Source of the DNA: Hyparrhenia diplandra
Lineage: Eukaryota > Streptophyta > Magnoliopsida > Poales > Poaceae
Length of the DNA stretch: 64,000 nt
Assembly: GCA_015847255.1 (NCBI GenBank)
Contig: JADLZK010007843.1
Coordinates: 434,001 to 498,000 of the forward strand
Direction of reading: 5' to 3'
Below the pieces are notes generated by a model, which was not told the origin of the DNA, ran no database searches, and saw nothing but the letters and a program-made list of their open reading frames with translations. A program made the position numbers and the translations under genes. Positions within the stretch are counted from its first letter, which is position 1; the number at the start of each line of letters is the position of its first letter. This document shows positions 21,767 to 33,519 of this stretch, one piece after another.

Positions 21767-23105
21767 TGTTAGAAGTATTGGGCTTTGGCCCAAATATTCC
21801 CAAATAGAAATCTCAAAGACCCACTCACACATGCATTGTATGGTGGGGGACTTTAGTCCCACATTGCTAGACTAGAAGGAGTGAGGCCAACTGAAATATG
21901 AGAGTTTTCATAGGCTCTCCACCTAGTTGAAGCTATCGTAGTGGAAGGAAAGGGAAGAAATACATGCTTGCATTGTTGGGTGGGTGGGCGAAGAGCGCGG
22001 GTTCATGTCCTCGTGCTTGCAGGTGTGCGGCTTTCTTTTGCCACTTGATACCAATTATTATCGTATTATGATGTGATTATGTGGCTTAAAACTTACCTTA
22101 GCTGCGACGCGTGTATATATAGGGATGCGACGTTGTCCCTCAGCACCCAGAGAATTCATCTCTACCTGTGCTATTGCTCTGTGCTGCTGCCGTCTTCCGC
22201 ACCCCACCGCGGACATGCCATCGGCGCCGGGAGAGTAGCCTTTAAAGGCCTCGTCTCCTCGAGTCCCTACACGGGGTAGGGGACGTAGAAGGTTTTTGGG
22301 AAAGTATCCTCATGACTGCTCGTTGGAAATCTTCTTCCCTCTTCGCCAGATCTTCATCGACGCTCTGCTCCTTCGCCGGATCTCCATCAACGGTCTCCTT
22401 CGTCTACTTTCGCAAGAAGTAATATTTGCATCACTGTTGCTATTATTTCCAACAATCCAAAACCTTATAGAATGCATTCAGTGGCAATGAAGGGATATAC
22501 TGATGCGATGAAACCAGAGAAGTGATGGCAAACCAGAGTGCAATTGTGGTTCGGTGCTAGGTGCAGGAGTTTACTGCGGCTACAACAATTTTCATCGAAT
22601 GCATTCTTAGCGTTCTCTCATATCATCTGTTTGATGTTTACATGAACATCAAGAGTGCTGCTGAACTGTGGGAGGCAATCGAACACAAGTTCGGGGCCCC
22701 CGGACACTGCACATGTGTTGTGTGTGATGGAGCAGTACCACAACTTTAATATGGTTGATAGCCGTCCGGTTGTGGAACAGGCTCATAAGTTCCAATTGAT
22801 TGTGAGGGATATCTCAAATAGCTTGGACATGTCTTGCCCGATAAGTTTGTGGCCGGTGGCATCATTGCGAAATTGCCTCGATCTCGGAAGAATTTTGCCA
22901 CCTCCCTAAAACATAAAAGATAGAAATTCTCAGTTGAAGATTTGTTGGCTGGTCTTGATGTTGAAGAGAAAGCTCGGGCAAAGGATGCTCCACCAAAAGC
23001 ACCTGAAGGACAGTCCAATGCTAGTGTGATGCGTATGCTGGCATGAACAAGCCAAAAGCCAATCAGACTACTCAGTTCAACAAGAAGAAGATGAACATGT
23101 TTCCC
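21767..23105 (+). mobile_element. Truncated Ty1/copia element (5' LTR plus gag remnant)
   Basis: A probable LTR runs from TGTTAGAAGTATTGGGC (21767) to TTTCCAACA (22454), 688 bp. It includes a TTTAGTCCCACATTGCTAG segment typical of copia LTRs and a TATATATAGGG near 22113. The internal part carries a broken gag and then stops near 23105; no pol and no 3' LTR are seen. The sequence after the LTR is not an evident initiator-Met primer-binding site. The element lies in locus D4. Confidence 0.65.
22560..23105 (+). pseudogene. Copia gag (UBN2-type) pseudogene
   Basis: Fragments in several frames match a copia gag in order: NIKSAAELWEAIEHKFG at about 22645-22695, then VMEQYHNFNMVDSRPVVEQA at about 22724-22785, then WLVLMLKRKLGQRM-like and KPKANQTTQFNKKKM near 23050-23097. 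Frame changes and a stop in TCCCTAAAAC (22905) disrupt it. No zinc knuckle follows before the element ends. Family: plant retrotransposon gag of the UBN2 group (family knowledge). Confidence 0.6.
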
Positions 23106-23249
23106 TAGTTATGTATTGTACAAAATAATAAATAATATAAGTGGAATTTTAATGTGCATGGAAATAGAGAGGAATATATAGATAGGTCCAACTATTATAA
23201 ATTTTAAAGGATCGAAGTTGGAGGAACTTATAATTAGAGGGGGTGGAGG

Positions 23250-23790
23250 GGGTTGTCAGGAACAGATTCCAAAATAAATTTTGCATCTTCTTATGATATT
23301 TTAACTCAGCATAAAAAAAATGAATGTATGATTAATATAAACATCAGTACTTCACATCATACAAATGGATCCGTGAGTACTATATTGACTATTTTGATGC
23401 GCGGCCGCCCGTACCTCATAAGCGTGTGGGTGGGTCTTTGTGTGCCGCTGTAGCCCTTGGCGAACCACTGCCTATCTTTCCCTTCCTGCAGGAACTGAAT
23501 TGCCCCAGGACGTTGAGTGTGTAAGGGCAACGGTGAGCCCTGCATTCGGGCAGCAGTGGTGGACAGAATGGCAGTGAGCCCATGTAAATTGGTGTTGCCA
23601 GGCCCCGCTGGTAATATGGTTCATTTAAATCGTGTGTTCGCTCTGCCATGAGACTTCTCGTATCTGAACCTTTTATCAAAATCTCCTGATGTATCCTATC
23701 CCCAATGAAACCTCTTGAAGGGATCACGAATCGATATACTGTTTCTCTGGTTAGATGCGTGCACACTACTGCTTCACGAGGCAAAGAGGC
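23250..23790 (-). ncRNA. 21-PHAS precursor E2 (miR2118 site 23683-23704)
   Basis: The site at 23683-23704 has core TCCTGATGTATCCTATCCCC, with a T at the position where most copies have C. The TATA (GTAGCTTTATAG; minus-strand CTATAAAG, 23820-23827) is about 115 bp upstream. A minus-strand frame of 122 codons covers site and body (23416-23784). It is not conserved in E1 or E3 and spans the expected cleavage site, so I do not call it coding. Confidence 0.62.
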
Positions 23791-24179
23791 AAGTGACGAC
23801 TACCCTTCTATGGGTGTAGCTTTATAGGCACGCTGCACGCATAGTGAATAACTACCATTTAATTTATTACCCATCCACTGATGACCTACCGAGTACAACA
23901 GATATACATATATATTGTGGAAACATCCATACATTCACCTACATGGTTTATACAGCTTCACACAGGCACTCGCACACACAAAAACACATGAGTCGTTTAC
24001 TAAAAGTTTTTTTTTGAAAGATACCTTAGCATCGGTCATTCACTCGGTGTTAGGATTCATAGTTTCCATTTCATTTTGGGTGATCAAATTAATTTGGTGC
24101 AACAGTTACTTTATAATAACAACAGAAACTAGTATAACGTATCCTATTTCCTGAAACGATGGACAAATAAACATACCAT

Positions 24180-24775
24180 CCTATGGTAACTCTAAATCGG
24201 TGCTGGTCCGGTCCCTCAGGCAGCAGCCAAAACAGGCGAAACAAATGAATAGGATGACATTCAAAGAGATAAACAATCTATACAATTAATGAAACACAAT
24301 TAATAAAGTACGCTGACACTTAACTTCTTGTTTATGTTTTGCAATGGAAGGAGCCATTTCTGATTTCTTAGCGATGTAAAACCCTTAGCACGAGCAATAT
24401 ATTTTCTTGTCGTTAGTAAATATCTGGTCATGCTGATAAGCCCATTTAGGGCATGACAATGCTACAACGTAGAGACACATATGTTGATGATCCAGCATAG
24501 AGGTTTAGTTTAATATATCATGACAAATGCTGGTTTACCCCACGAAGGAAGCACAAAGGAAATGCTCGCAGAGACATGAACGACCTAAGCTCATCCTGGG
24601 TGCCATGGTGATACTCGAGCTGAAACTCCTGACGTATCTTACTCCTTGTGGAAGTGGAAACCTCACCAATGGTGACCACTGATTTTGTACAAACTTCCAT
24701 GCTACTTAGTATACTCATCAACCTCCTCACTTTTATATCGAAGCCATTCCCCTACTGTGGGATGGCTAACTAATG
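24180..24775 (-). ncRNA. 21-PHAS precursor E3, diverged site 24626-24647
   Basis: The site at 24626-24647 has core TCCTGACGTATCTTACTCCT, four or more changes from the consensus and the weakest of the recognisable copies. The E-type TATA (TAGCTTTATAG, 24802-24810) is about 155 bp upstream. The upstream phrase ACTCATCAACCTCCTC near 24713 matches E1's ACTCATATAAATCATCACCTCCT (about 20209). Cleavage may be poor; the locus may be decaying. Confidence 0.5.
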
Positions 24776-24899
24776 TTGTTTTGGATGTTATCTCTGTTGT
24801 AGCTTTATAGTCCCATGTCCTAAATTGAGCCTTTAGGCTATCATTGCTTCACCATCATCTACTAGCTACATAATAGAAATTGGCATGCCCTAGCTACAA

Positions 24900-25640
24900 A
24901 ATAATTGCTGTTTTATTTCTGTAGCAACAGATGACTAGGAATCTACAAACTATATATATTCTGATTTTATCTGCATTCCATTTGTTTTGGTTGCCTTGTC
25001 CAGCTGATTACCTGAATTTGCTCTACCATAGTTAATGGTGGCTGCCTTGCAAGAAGTAGCCATTCATTAGTATACGGGACTGACGTGGCGGAGATGTCGC
25101 CAAGGCGGCAATCGGCGGCTGCCATGTTGTACACAGCGCGGGTAAGTGCAGAATGTTGGGAGCCCCCATGCAGTTGTTGCCATCATGCAGAGCATCTCGC
25201 TTACGCTCCATCTCGATTGTCCTTCCCCGTCTCTAGCTTCACGGGGTTAGAGTCGATGTTGGTCTGCCGTGCCTTGAGGTGCTCAAGCTTCTCCTAGATG
25301 TAACCACAACCACCTCCTAATCACGTATCTGGGGGATTTTGGTGTACCAGTGAGGGTGACGAGGAACAGCGAGAGTAGATCCGGAGGGGCCTCGGGGTCT
25401 TCCATCTTCTTGGTTAATAACAGTAATCTCGAGAACAGTTAGCCTAGTTTCTTTTCTGTAATGCCGTCTGGCGAACTTCTGCTTTTTAATATAACGGGCA
25501 GCTCTTCTGCCGGTTCGTTTCAAAAAAAAAAAAAAAAAAAGAACAGTTAGCCTAGTGACCCCAATTGCAACTTGAATTCGGACTCGACTCAGATTAGTGG
25601 TAGTGTCAAAACTTATTAGTTGCAATTGTCTCTGATCGAA
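24900..25640. other. Spacer with short exon-like patch and a LINE fragment
   Basis: No complete gene. 25085-25320 is GC-richer with a 70-codon plus-strand frame of no known family. A 92-bp LINE tail interrupts the sequence at 25449-25540. Removing it joins the flanks into one continuous sequence. Confidence 0.4.
25449..25540 (+). mobile_element. Severely 5'-truncated L1-type LINE with 16-bp target duplication
   Basis: Ninety-two bases, ending GCCGGTTCGTTTC and a 19-base A-run, match the form of grass L1 3' ends (TAATATAACGGGCAGCTC hairpin then poly-A). The 16-bp duplication GAACAGTTAGCCTAGT lies on both sides (25433-25448 and 25541-25556) without mismatch, so the insertion is young. Confidence 0.9.
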
Positions 25641-26385
25641 TGCCTTCCTTTGCTCGATCTATGGTGACATGGAGGTGCCCCTGTACTGGAAGCAGCCCAC
25701 TGGATTCAGTGATCCCGGATTGTCCTGTACAAACAATGTTATAATTGGATATATGAGTAAAATTTGGGCTTATTAAAATAGTTTTAAAACTAGCAATACG
25801 TGTTGATAATTGTGATGTACATTTGAGGTGTGGATGAGTAGTAGCTTGGAATATCTACAGCAAGCAAGCATGTAACAGGAACTAGCTAATCCAACAAAAA
25901 GAATGTAACAGCAATTCTACTGCAATATTGGTTTCCAATTTTCTACATGTGCTTGTACCAATTACATATGCCTAGTTCATACTTCAAATATACAAACAAA
26001 AAGTTCAGTTTGTCATCTTAATAATTAGCAGTAAATCAAGCGTCCGGCAAGCTAGGGACAGAAGACCAGTGGCCCAGAGTCAATGGAGAGGACATGTGTC
26101 TTGGACCCACGGGTGAAGGGAGCCTTGTGATTGTGAAGGGCTGTACCTGGGAGCTTATAGAGAACCTTGGGAGAGACCTGTGGCAGGGAAGCTCGATGGT
26201 CCGGATCAACGAGAAGCAACGAAATTGTATTTGTACCTACACACAATTTGGTACCGGTGAAAATTCTCTCATACTAGTGGTCTTCTAGAAGCTAAGGTTC
26301 AATGTCCCGGTGCATCACATTCCCATCGCAGGAGCCCCAGAAATAGTTATCATTGATTTCTATCTGCACAAATACTACTTATTTC
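25640..26385 (-). ncRNA. 21-PHAS precursor of C-like type, promoter disrupted (site 26304-26325)
   Basis: The site at 26304-26325 has core TCCCGGTGCATCACATTCCC. Upstream sequence at 26337-26382 resembles group C leaders (ATTGATTTCTATCTGCACAA against ATTGACATCTAACTGCATAA near 44003). It stops abruptly where the GC-rich element begins, before the expected TATA. Body sequence 26050-26280 resembles 45230-45410 (AGCTAGGGACAGAAG; GTGAAAATTCTCTCATACTA). The promoter is separated or lost, so expression is doubtful. Confidence 0.45.
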
Positions 26386-26408
26386 TCGCTGCAGCTCCGT
26401 CGTTATGG

Positions 26409-29400
26409 TGAACCGAGGGGGCCTTTTTCCCGGCCTCCGCTGCAGCTGGGGGGTCCTATCGCCAGGAGACCCCTTCACTGCCAAGACGTCGCCGCGGCGG
26501 AGCCGTCACTCCCTTTGGCTTCGACTGTCGACTTCGAGGACCGCCCGTGACGGAGGGGCGGAGCTTCCGCCCGCCTTCGAACCAGAAGCGCTTAATAAAG
26601 GCCGTCGTGAAGCGCGCTTCACATCCCGCTCCTCCGCCGGGACCCTAACCTCGTCCGGATCGGGAAGTGAGCGGTGCGAGGCTTCGATAAACGGCTCCCG
26701 GTGCGCGCGCACTCAGATGGCGGAGGGCCCTCAAAGGCAACAGCAGCGGTTACGCTCCGAAATCCGCCCGCGCTGGTCACCACCTTCGGGCAGCTCTCCT
26801 AGCTCGGCGCATCCAGGCGCCGCCGAGCGGGGTCCGGGTTCGGCAAGACAGCCGAGAAGGTGGCCCCGACTCCGCCCAGGAACGCGTCAGCGCTGCCTTG
26901 AAGCCCTCCGCCTCCGCGTACCAGGCCAGCTCCGCATCGGTGATCTTCCTCGCCGAAGCCTCCACCTCCGCCTCCCGCGCCTCGCGCAGCCTCCCGCGCC
27001 TCCGTCGCCAGGCGTTCGTTCTCTGGCGGAGAACCCTGGCCCCCATCCTTTTAGGTCCGCCACCTCCTTCCGAAGCCGCCCCGCCTCGTCGGCCGCCTTT
27101 GAGCTTCTGGACTTCGGCGGCTCTCCTTGAGCTCAGGGAGACCTTCCTCCAGGGCATCCTCATGGTCGACGGAGTCCCAGCCCTCTCGGATCGCCGCCCC
27201 CGCGCCCAGCACCAGCAGCTCCCGACCTTCACCTTGATATCTTCATGGATGCCGGAAAGGGGCCGGTTCGCCACCTGCATTTCCGCCTCCGGCAGGCGCA
27301 CACGATCGAAGACGCGCCCGATCATCCTCTGCTCGACATCCGAGCTGGCGAAGGGGGTGTCGCGGAGGTCGACACCGTGTGCAGCTCCATGTCGACATCG
27401 TCGATGCCGATCGTCTCCGCCACGTAGGGCAGCGAAGAGGGACCTCCGCTTCCCCAAAGGGCCTTCCCGCTCCCGGCGGGGCCTCCGGAGGGTCCACCAA
27501 AATTTCACCCTCTGCCCACACATGGCGCTGCCGTAGGGGGGTACCCACCCGCAAGACTCATGGGGCGGGGTACCCCGCACCTATACGGCGGGCCACGGCG
27601 GGCCCGCGATGCGCCACGACGCCATCACCTCCATCCTCGTCGTCTTCCTCCTCCTCCTCGGAGGGACCACCGCCATTGCCCCCCTCCTCCTCCTCATCGC
27701 GGTCGGAGCCGTCGTCGGAGGCCTCCGCCTCGTCGGCCACCTCCATCTCCGCCTCCTTGTCTGCCGCGGCGGCCTCCGCATCCTCAGCCTCGTCTTCCTC
27801 ATCGTCGGAAATGAGGAAGTAGCCAAGGTCCGCAGTCCGGGAGGCCCCGCCGCCGCGAGCCGAACCAGCCCTCCGATCCACGGGGCGGGGGCGGACTTGC
27901 GTCCACGCTTCGCCGGGGGTTCCAAGCACGCCCTCCTTTGTGAGCTAGCCTTGCGGACCCCCCCGCTTCTTCTTACCGGCGTCCCTAAGCGTCAGCATCG
28001 GAGACCCGGAGGCCAGTCTTCGTACTCGACCTCAAGGAGGGTCGAACACCCGATTCACCTGGCGGCGGTCATCAAGGCAAAGCGCGAATCCGCCGGATCT
28101 CCGCCGTCTCCAGCTTGCCGATGAGGAACTCCGGAGCAGGCGGTGGCCTCCGCCATGCGCGGCCCGCCCGAACTCCGCCTTTGTCGCCTCCGCCCGACTC
28201 GAGCAGCTCCGGCCAGACATGCTCCAAATCGAGCTGCAAAGCCTTCAGGCCCTTCGCGGCGTACACCTCCGACTCCGCGACGGCAAGGGCAGGCACGCCC
28301 GCCCACAACACCTGCACCTGCGCCGCCGCGAACTCCTCCACCAAGTCCCGCGCGCAGACATGGCGGGACATGGTGCGAAGGGCATCCGGCTCCCTTGTCG
28401 CCGCCGCCGTCTTCACGGGCTTCACCTTCGAAAGTTGGAGGGACTCAGGCTCGCCGTACAGCCCCTCCGCGCCATCCGGTGATAGTAAAACCAGCGATCC
28501 AGCCAGTCAGCGCTCCACTTGTTCTTCTGAGCGGCAGCCGGAGCCTCCACCCCGCTGCGCGGGATGAAGCTACACACGCCATACAGTGCGCGGTAGACAT
28601 TATCCTCCGTCGTCTTCACCGTGCGCGGCTGATAATGCACAGTGTGGGCTCCGACGAAGCCATCCACCGATGGCTCCAAGCCGACGGAACGGCACGCCCA
28701 CACGTACGTCATGAGGCGCGGGAAGCAGGCCGCAGTAAGCTGGTGGAAGCGGAGGTTGAACCTCCGCAACACATCCAGCACAAACCCGCACACGGGGAAT
28801 CGGAGCCCCGCATGGAAGAACTCCTCAAAAACGATCACCTCCCCGGCCTTCGGAAGAGGCACCGTCTCGCCCTCCGGGCAACGGAAGCGCCTCTTCGAAA
28901 AGAACTCATGCTCTTTCTGGAACTCCTTCAGCGACTTTCTGGTACACCTGCTCGGGGGGAGCTCGAAGCACTCCACAACGGGCTTGAGCTTCGCAGTCTC
29001 CTTGATCCGCGCCATCGAAGCTAAGGAAACAGCAACGCCCCGCCTCCGCGAAGTGAGTCACAGCCTATGACAAAGCAAAGCCGGAGGCAAGAACAAAGCA
29101 GTGAAGCGCAAGCGAGAGCGTGAAAGCGAAAGGAGAGCACAAACCCTAAATCCCACCAACCGCACGCGTTTATATAGGCCAGCAATGGGGAGGAGGAGGG
29201 CGTGCGGGGCGCAGCCGCGAACCCCCGGCAGCCGTGACCCGGATCCCAACATTGCGTCACACCCTCCGATCCCCAACGCGTAGGAAAACGGACGGCATCC
29301 GTACACCTCAAACAAACACAAACCAACCCCGATCCACGCCATCACCAAATCAGCCAACCACGTCCCACCAAGCGCACCCAAACCCTAATGTCCGCAATGA

Positions 29401-29875
29401 GCGCACAAGGCTGAGGCCCACCTGCGCGAGGCCCACGAGCAGCCGGGGACGCCGCTGGCAAGGGCCCATGGGGTGACCAACAGGCCACCCGCGCGGGACC
29501 CTCCGGAAAGGACGATTTCGCTGCCCTGGCCCCCTCGGAGGGAACCAGACCTTCGAGGGGCTGCTGTTGGGGAGGGCAACCCTAGCAAGCCCCGGCAGCT
29601 CTGCGGGCCTCTCTACTGGGAGGCCTAGAACTAATCCTTGCCAAACAAAAGTGTGAAGTCTTGCAGGTCCGGCGAGCGGAGGTCCCTTCGCTGGAGCGTG
29701 GACGGCGAAGCTCCGCCCCTCCGTCACGGGCAGTCCTCGAAGTCGACAGTCGAAGCCAAGGGAGTGACGGCTCCGCACGGCGACGTGCGGCAGCGAAGGG
29801 GTCTCCTGGCGATAGGACCCCCCAGCTGCAGTGGAGGCCGGGAAAAAGGCCCCCTCGGTTCTACCCCCTCCGCCG
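26409..29875. repeat. Long inverted repeat, arms 26409-26570 and about 29705-29870
   Basis: The left arm starts GTGAACCGAGGGGGCCTTTT and runs to GGGGCGGAGCTTC. The right arm is the same sequence reversed, with about ten differences (for example CGCTGCAGCTGG against CACTGCAGCTGG). The arms enclose the antisense ORF. They may be terminal repeats of a transposon or the result of an inverted duplication of LTR sequence. Confidence 0.75.
26780..29015 (-). pseudogene. Antisense retroelement ORF, 'putative gypsy type transposon' family, broken
   Basis: The minus-strand frame opens at ATG 29015 and is continuous for 197 codons to 28422. It contains FHAGLRFPVCGFVLDVLRRF, a WACRSVGLEPSVDGF segment, HYQPRTVKT and KNKWSADWLDRWFYY, in the order of the plant family PF04195 (my recognition, not a search). 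The reading then shifts frame to 28072-28425, to a very acidic stretch (27558-27929, Glu/Asp/Ala-rich) and to a basic coiled-coil-like part (26777-27580). A minus-strand TATATAAA at 29171-29178 would suit its promoter. Frame changes show it is not intact. The long plus-strand frames here are shadows. Confidence 0.6.
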
Positions 29876-30440
29876 GTGCCCCAAGCCGGCAGCCGATGTG
29901 GGAAACCCTACGGCTCCCAAGCGAGGAGAAGTCGCAAGTGTATTCCCTGTATTAGCCTTGTACGAATAGTTACTAGCTTGCCCCTGCAGGGGCCCATCTG
30001 TAAGTGTGTGTTCCCCTACCTACCATGTACCAAATTGTAAATCAGCCCCTCTGACCCCTGGTATTCCTATAAATACCCGGGTACGGGCTCAGGAACGAGA
30101 GAGGTTTTTTTGGTTGGCCAGTTTAAGTGCCATTTACTCACAATTTTCCATATCCACGTCACGCTCGACCATTCGCTACGTCGCCTCACGCGCGGAGGCT
30201 CGAGCGCCCTCCGATCCTCCCGCCCCTCGGCAACTCCGGCGAGGGGAGGGCCGAGCGGAGGCCGCTCCGCTTCCTCATCCGTGCTTTCGACTCACCCCGT
30301 GGGAAGCCCTCGCCCCCTTCCCGCCCCTCCGGGTGCGAAGGCTAAGGGGGCAGGAGTGATCCCCACATACTATCTTGTCTTTATTTCTTCAAACTCTTGT
30401 ATGACACTGCGTATTTCCATTTAACGAATGGGAATGGGGA

Positions 30441-31830
30441 GACCCCAATTATAAAAAACTCTTCACTCTTGTGCAACTCCGAGCAATTCCATCGTATTTG
30501 CTTATATACATATGCATGTTCTGTATTTGCTTGTTTTGTGAGAATCTTTTAAAAGCAAGGCTAAAAAGCAAAAAAGACGGTCAGAAAACACAAGCACATA
30601 GAAGACTGAAGAGTTACGAAGATGGACGGACGCAGTCAGTCTCTCGGTCGCTCGGTCTCTCGCTGTCTTGCGCTCAAGTTCGCGAAACCTAGATTTTAAT
30701 CCTGCCTCCGCCACTGGCGGTCGCAGACACGGCAAAAACGGCGGCGCCTGTGGATCCAAGCGTGGATAGCATGGATCGGGTTGGCAGGCCCGTGGATGGC
30801 TTGGTGCAGTTATGCATGGATTTTGTTTCTGGTTGATTCTTGGAGAAGAGCACTGCGTACATCTGCAAAAATGTTGATTTTTGCAATTGGGTATTATGTC
30901 CGCTTGCGAAAATGATATTTAATGCAGGTTTTTCATATCAGGGGATGGTTTGCCTGCATGTAAAACTGTTTTTGCCCGCCTGTTTAAAGATTAGTCTAGT
31001 AGTGATAGGGCATCCATAAAAGATTTTTTTAGCATATCCATAAAGTATTCTTAAGTAGCAAATAGATGGGTACTATTCAAATGGGTTCTATTCAAATGGG
31101 TTGGCCAGTCCTGTTTCTTTATCTCTGTTTTTTTTTCAGAAAAGGGCAACTTGGTTATTTGCCTGGTTAATGCGAATTGCGAAATTGGGATGTCCATCAT
31201 TTCTCTGTCTCAACCGAACATGTCTTCTAGCTTTCTTCTTTCACTAGCTCGAAGCTCCCAGACCACTGCAGCCACTGGCATGTTGCCATCCTCTCATGAG
31301 CATAGAGCTGGGAGCACCGCCTCTCACCCTGTCCCTCTCTGTCCACAGCACCGCATAAGCAGGCGATGGAAAGCCAAAAAACTGATCTCCCAGCACACTA
31401 GCAAGCCTTGGTACAGGATTACCATACTGTTATAACAGATTGTGGCTCCTGAATGGTGCGCCTGGAAGTAGACTCTTTGTAGTGCTACCATGCTGCCAGC
31501 CCGCAATTCTGTGAGCTGACACTGAAATAGAATGGCTTTGAATTGGTGATAAGCACAGGAATTGAGCTGAACACTCTGTTGCACTTAGCTGAGACCAAGT
31601 GGCGTAGAGAGTTTCACTTGCCATGCAGCAGATCCCACAGCAGCGTGGTAGGGTCTCAATCACAATGCGCCATGCAGGAGAGAGAAGCTTGTGTAGCCCC
31701 GTTATCCTTTCGGTCGATAATTTCTTGCTAATCAAATCATTAAATGGACGGCCGCATATGTATGGCAAAGATTTCTGGATGCTCTAAGCTGTGGTGGCCT
31801 CCAGCGGGCTCAACTGGTGTATACAATCCA
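30441..31830. other. Stretch without a recognised gene
   Basis: No gene is supported. 30600-30700 contains a (TCGGTC)-rich repeat. 31150-31780 has overlapping frames of 86-112 codons on the minus strand, without a domain, and resembles UTR or exon sequence of an unidentified gene. It is not found elsewhere in the window. Confidence 0.35.
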
Positions 31831-31839
31831 CAGAAACAC

Positions 31840-32570
31840 GTAATATAAACGTCTAAACATTTGACCATACATGGCAGCCGGTTCTAGACATACACGAGTG
31901 GTGGAGTGTGCATTAGCTCCTGGTCCACGCACAATGTATTTTGCTTCCTATATATAGTTTTGTTATCATCTCAATAGCATAGTACAAATAGAGTACATGC
32001 AAACTAAAAAGAAATGTACAAAATCTCATCAAACAGAGGCAGTTTTCATACTAGTGGTGTATGACTATTTACTCTGGCGTTTCATAGCCCTGGGTCCAGA
32101 TTTGTTTTTCTACTGATGCCTTGTCCTTGTGAAATCTTCGCTGAAAAACATCGACGCAATCAGGAAAGATGTGAATCAAATCTACTCAAGTCATGGATGA
32201 CTGTTCCATTCTCGGCCTTTGGTTAAATAGTGGAACCCAAATTCTAATCTTGAAGGGCCACCAGACAAAGATTTGTGTGGCAAAGCACAAATCTCACATT
32301 GTACAAATGAGAAGCTTGCATAATGGTCTTCAGATGCTTACGGATATCTTTGGACACTCTGTTTCTTGTTTTTCTTGGATCTAAAACTCCTGACGTATCC
32401 CATCCCCACTAAATGAGTCCTTTTGTGGCTGTGGTTGCGACCGAACTCCAATTGCCATGCTATATTGTTGTGCTTATCAACACCTACCTTATTTGGTGTT
32501 GTAAAAAGACACCTATGTTATTTGGGACACTATTATCTCTGTTCAACCAGAAGGCAATTGATTTCACATA
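31840..32570 (-). ncRNA. 21-PHAS precursor D5 (miR2118 site 32387-32408)
   Basis: The site at 32387-32408 has core TCCTGACGTATCCCATCCCC, preceded by GGATCTAAAA. The minus-strand TATA (CCTATATACATAG, 32598-32610) is about 195 bp upstream. The body matches D3 (17640-18160), and homology continues upstream through 32640-33500 against 18400-19070. Plus-strand frames of 63-69 codons are not conserved between D3 and D5. Confidence 0.72.
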
Positions 32571-32639
32571 CACCCCCTTCCAAGGGTGTGCAGCGAGCTA
32601 TGTATATAGGCGTGTGAAGTAAGCTGTGAATCCTGGCTC

Positions 32640-33510
32640 TCATTTATTGAACAGGCCACTATGTAGGTTACACTCCGAGCATTTTGCGTATGAAGCCCGT
32701 TGGTACAATGGTCACTATATAACATCTAGCTGGTGGATCTACAATTTTGACAGAGCAAGCTAGTATTAAAGAACTCAGACGTGAAGATATGTATATGATA
32801 CCCAGAATATATGAAGGGCTTCTAAACACTAGGTATTATAGCCCGAATAAAAGATCAGTAAAAATTGAAGGAGTTTTGAAATTTAAATATCACCAATAAA
32901 AGCTAGTTCTGATAATTTTATTTTATTTTCTTAAAAGGTAGGGAGATTATTTAAGGTTTATTTGCATAAATCACCTAAGTGTGCACGATTATATGCAAAT
33001 TCAAGGGATTTCATTATTTAGTTTTGTTTTTATTATCATTATCATTGATCAAATACAATTCAATGCCCGCCACACTGCAGTTTGAATAGGTGAAGATTGA
33101 CTATCATCACTAAATGACTTCGGGGGCTCTGTTCGCAAATCCGCAAAATGCTTTTCCATTTTTGTCAATAGTTTTTCGTGCTTCAAGTACGTAGTAACCA
33201 TTTGAGCTCTGTTGATTAAGACTACAAAGATAGTATGCCAATTTTTCACCACTTCTATTTGTTCCTCTGTGTGGAGCTGCTCAAACTCCTGGATATCGGA
33301 TCATTCATTACAAACATTTGCAGTTGCTGCTCAAACTTCTCTCGTTTATCTTCTTGCTACATACACATGACCAAGTGCTCCGTTCGCTGATGCGAAATTT
33401 CTGCCTCTCCCATGACCCCTATGTGAATGAAGTACTGTAAACTTCATGGTCTGTGTCAGTAATACGTATTTGCAGTTACTTGACTTCGAGCACAATTTCA
33501 TAGTTGATTG
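32640..33510. other. Upstream flank of D5 shared with D3
   Basis: No gene. Homologous to 18360-19070, with an extra stretch at 33220-33400. The 67-codon minus-strand frame (33049-33252) is broken in the D3 copy. Confidence 0.45.
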
Positions 33511-33519
33511 GTGGTCGGT

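Larger units (their letters stand above)
26386..30440. mobile_element. GC-rich gypsy-type retroelement derivative with antisense ORF
   Basis: About 4 kb of GC-rich sequence interrupts the PHAS landscape. The minus strand carries a broken ORF whose N-terminal part matches the 'putative gypsy type transposon' family (29015 down to about 26780). Downstream on the plus strand, 29880-30360 looks like an LTR, with TATAAATAC at 30068. A 165-bp segment near the left end recurs inverted at the right. The order fits grass gypsy elements with an antisense ORF next to the 3' LTR (inference). No gag, protease, RT or integrase is seen, and exact termini and target duplication were not found. Confidence 0.5.

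Noticed and set aside
21767..23105. Complete copia element
   Set aside because: No pol, no second LTR and no matching target duplication could be found; it is a 5' fragment.
28143..29024. Long plus-strand frame (293 codons) in the GC-rich region
   Set aside because: It mirrors the recognisable minus-strand retroelement ORF and is low-complexity Pro/Arg; GC-rich DNA gives few stops.
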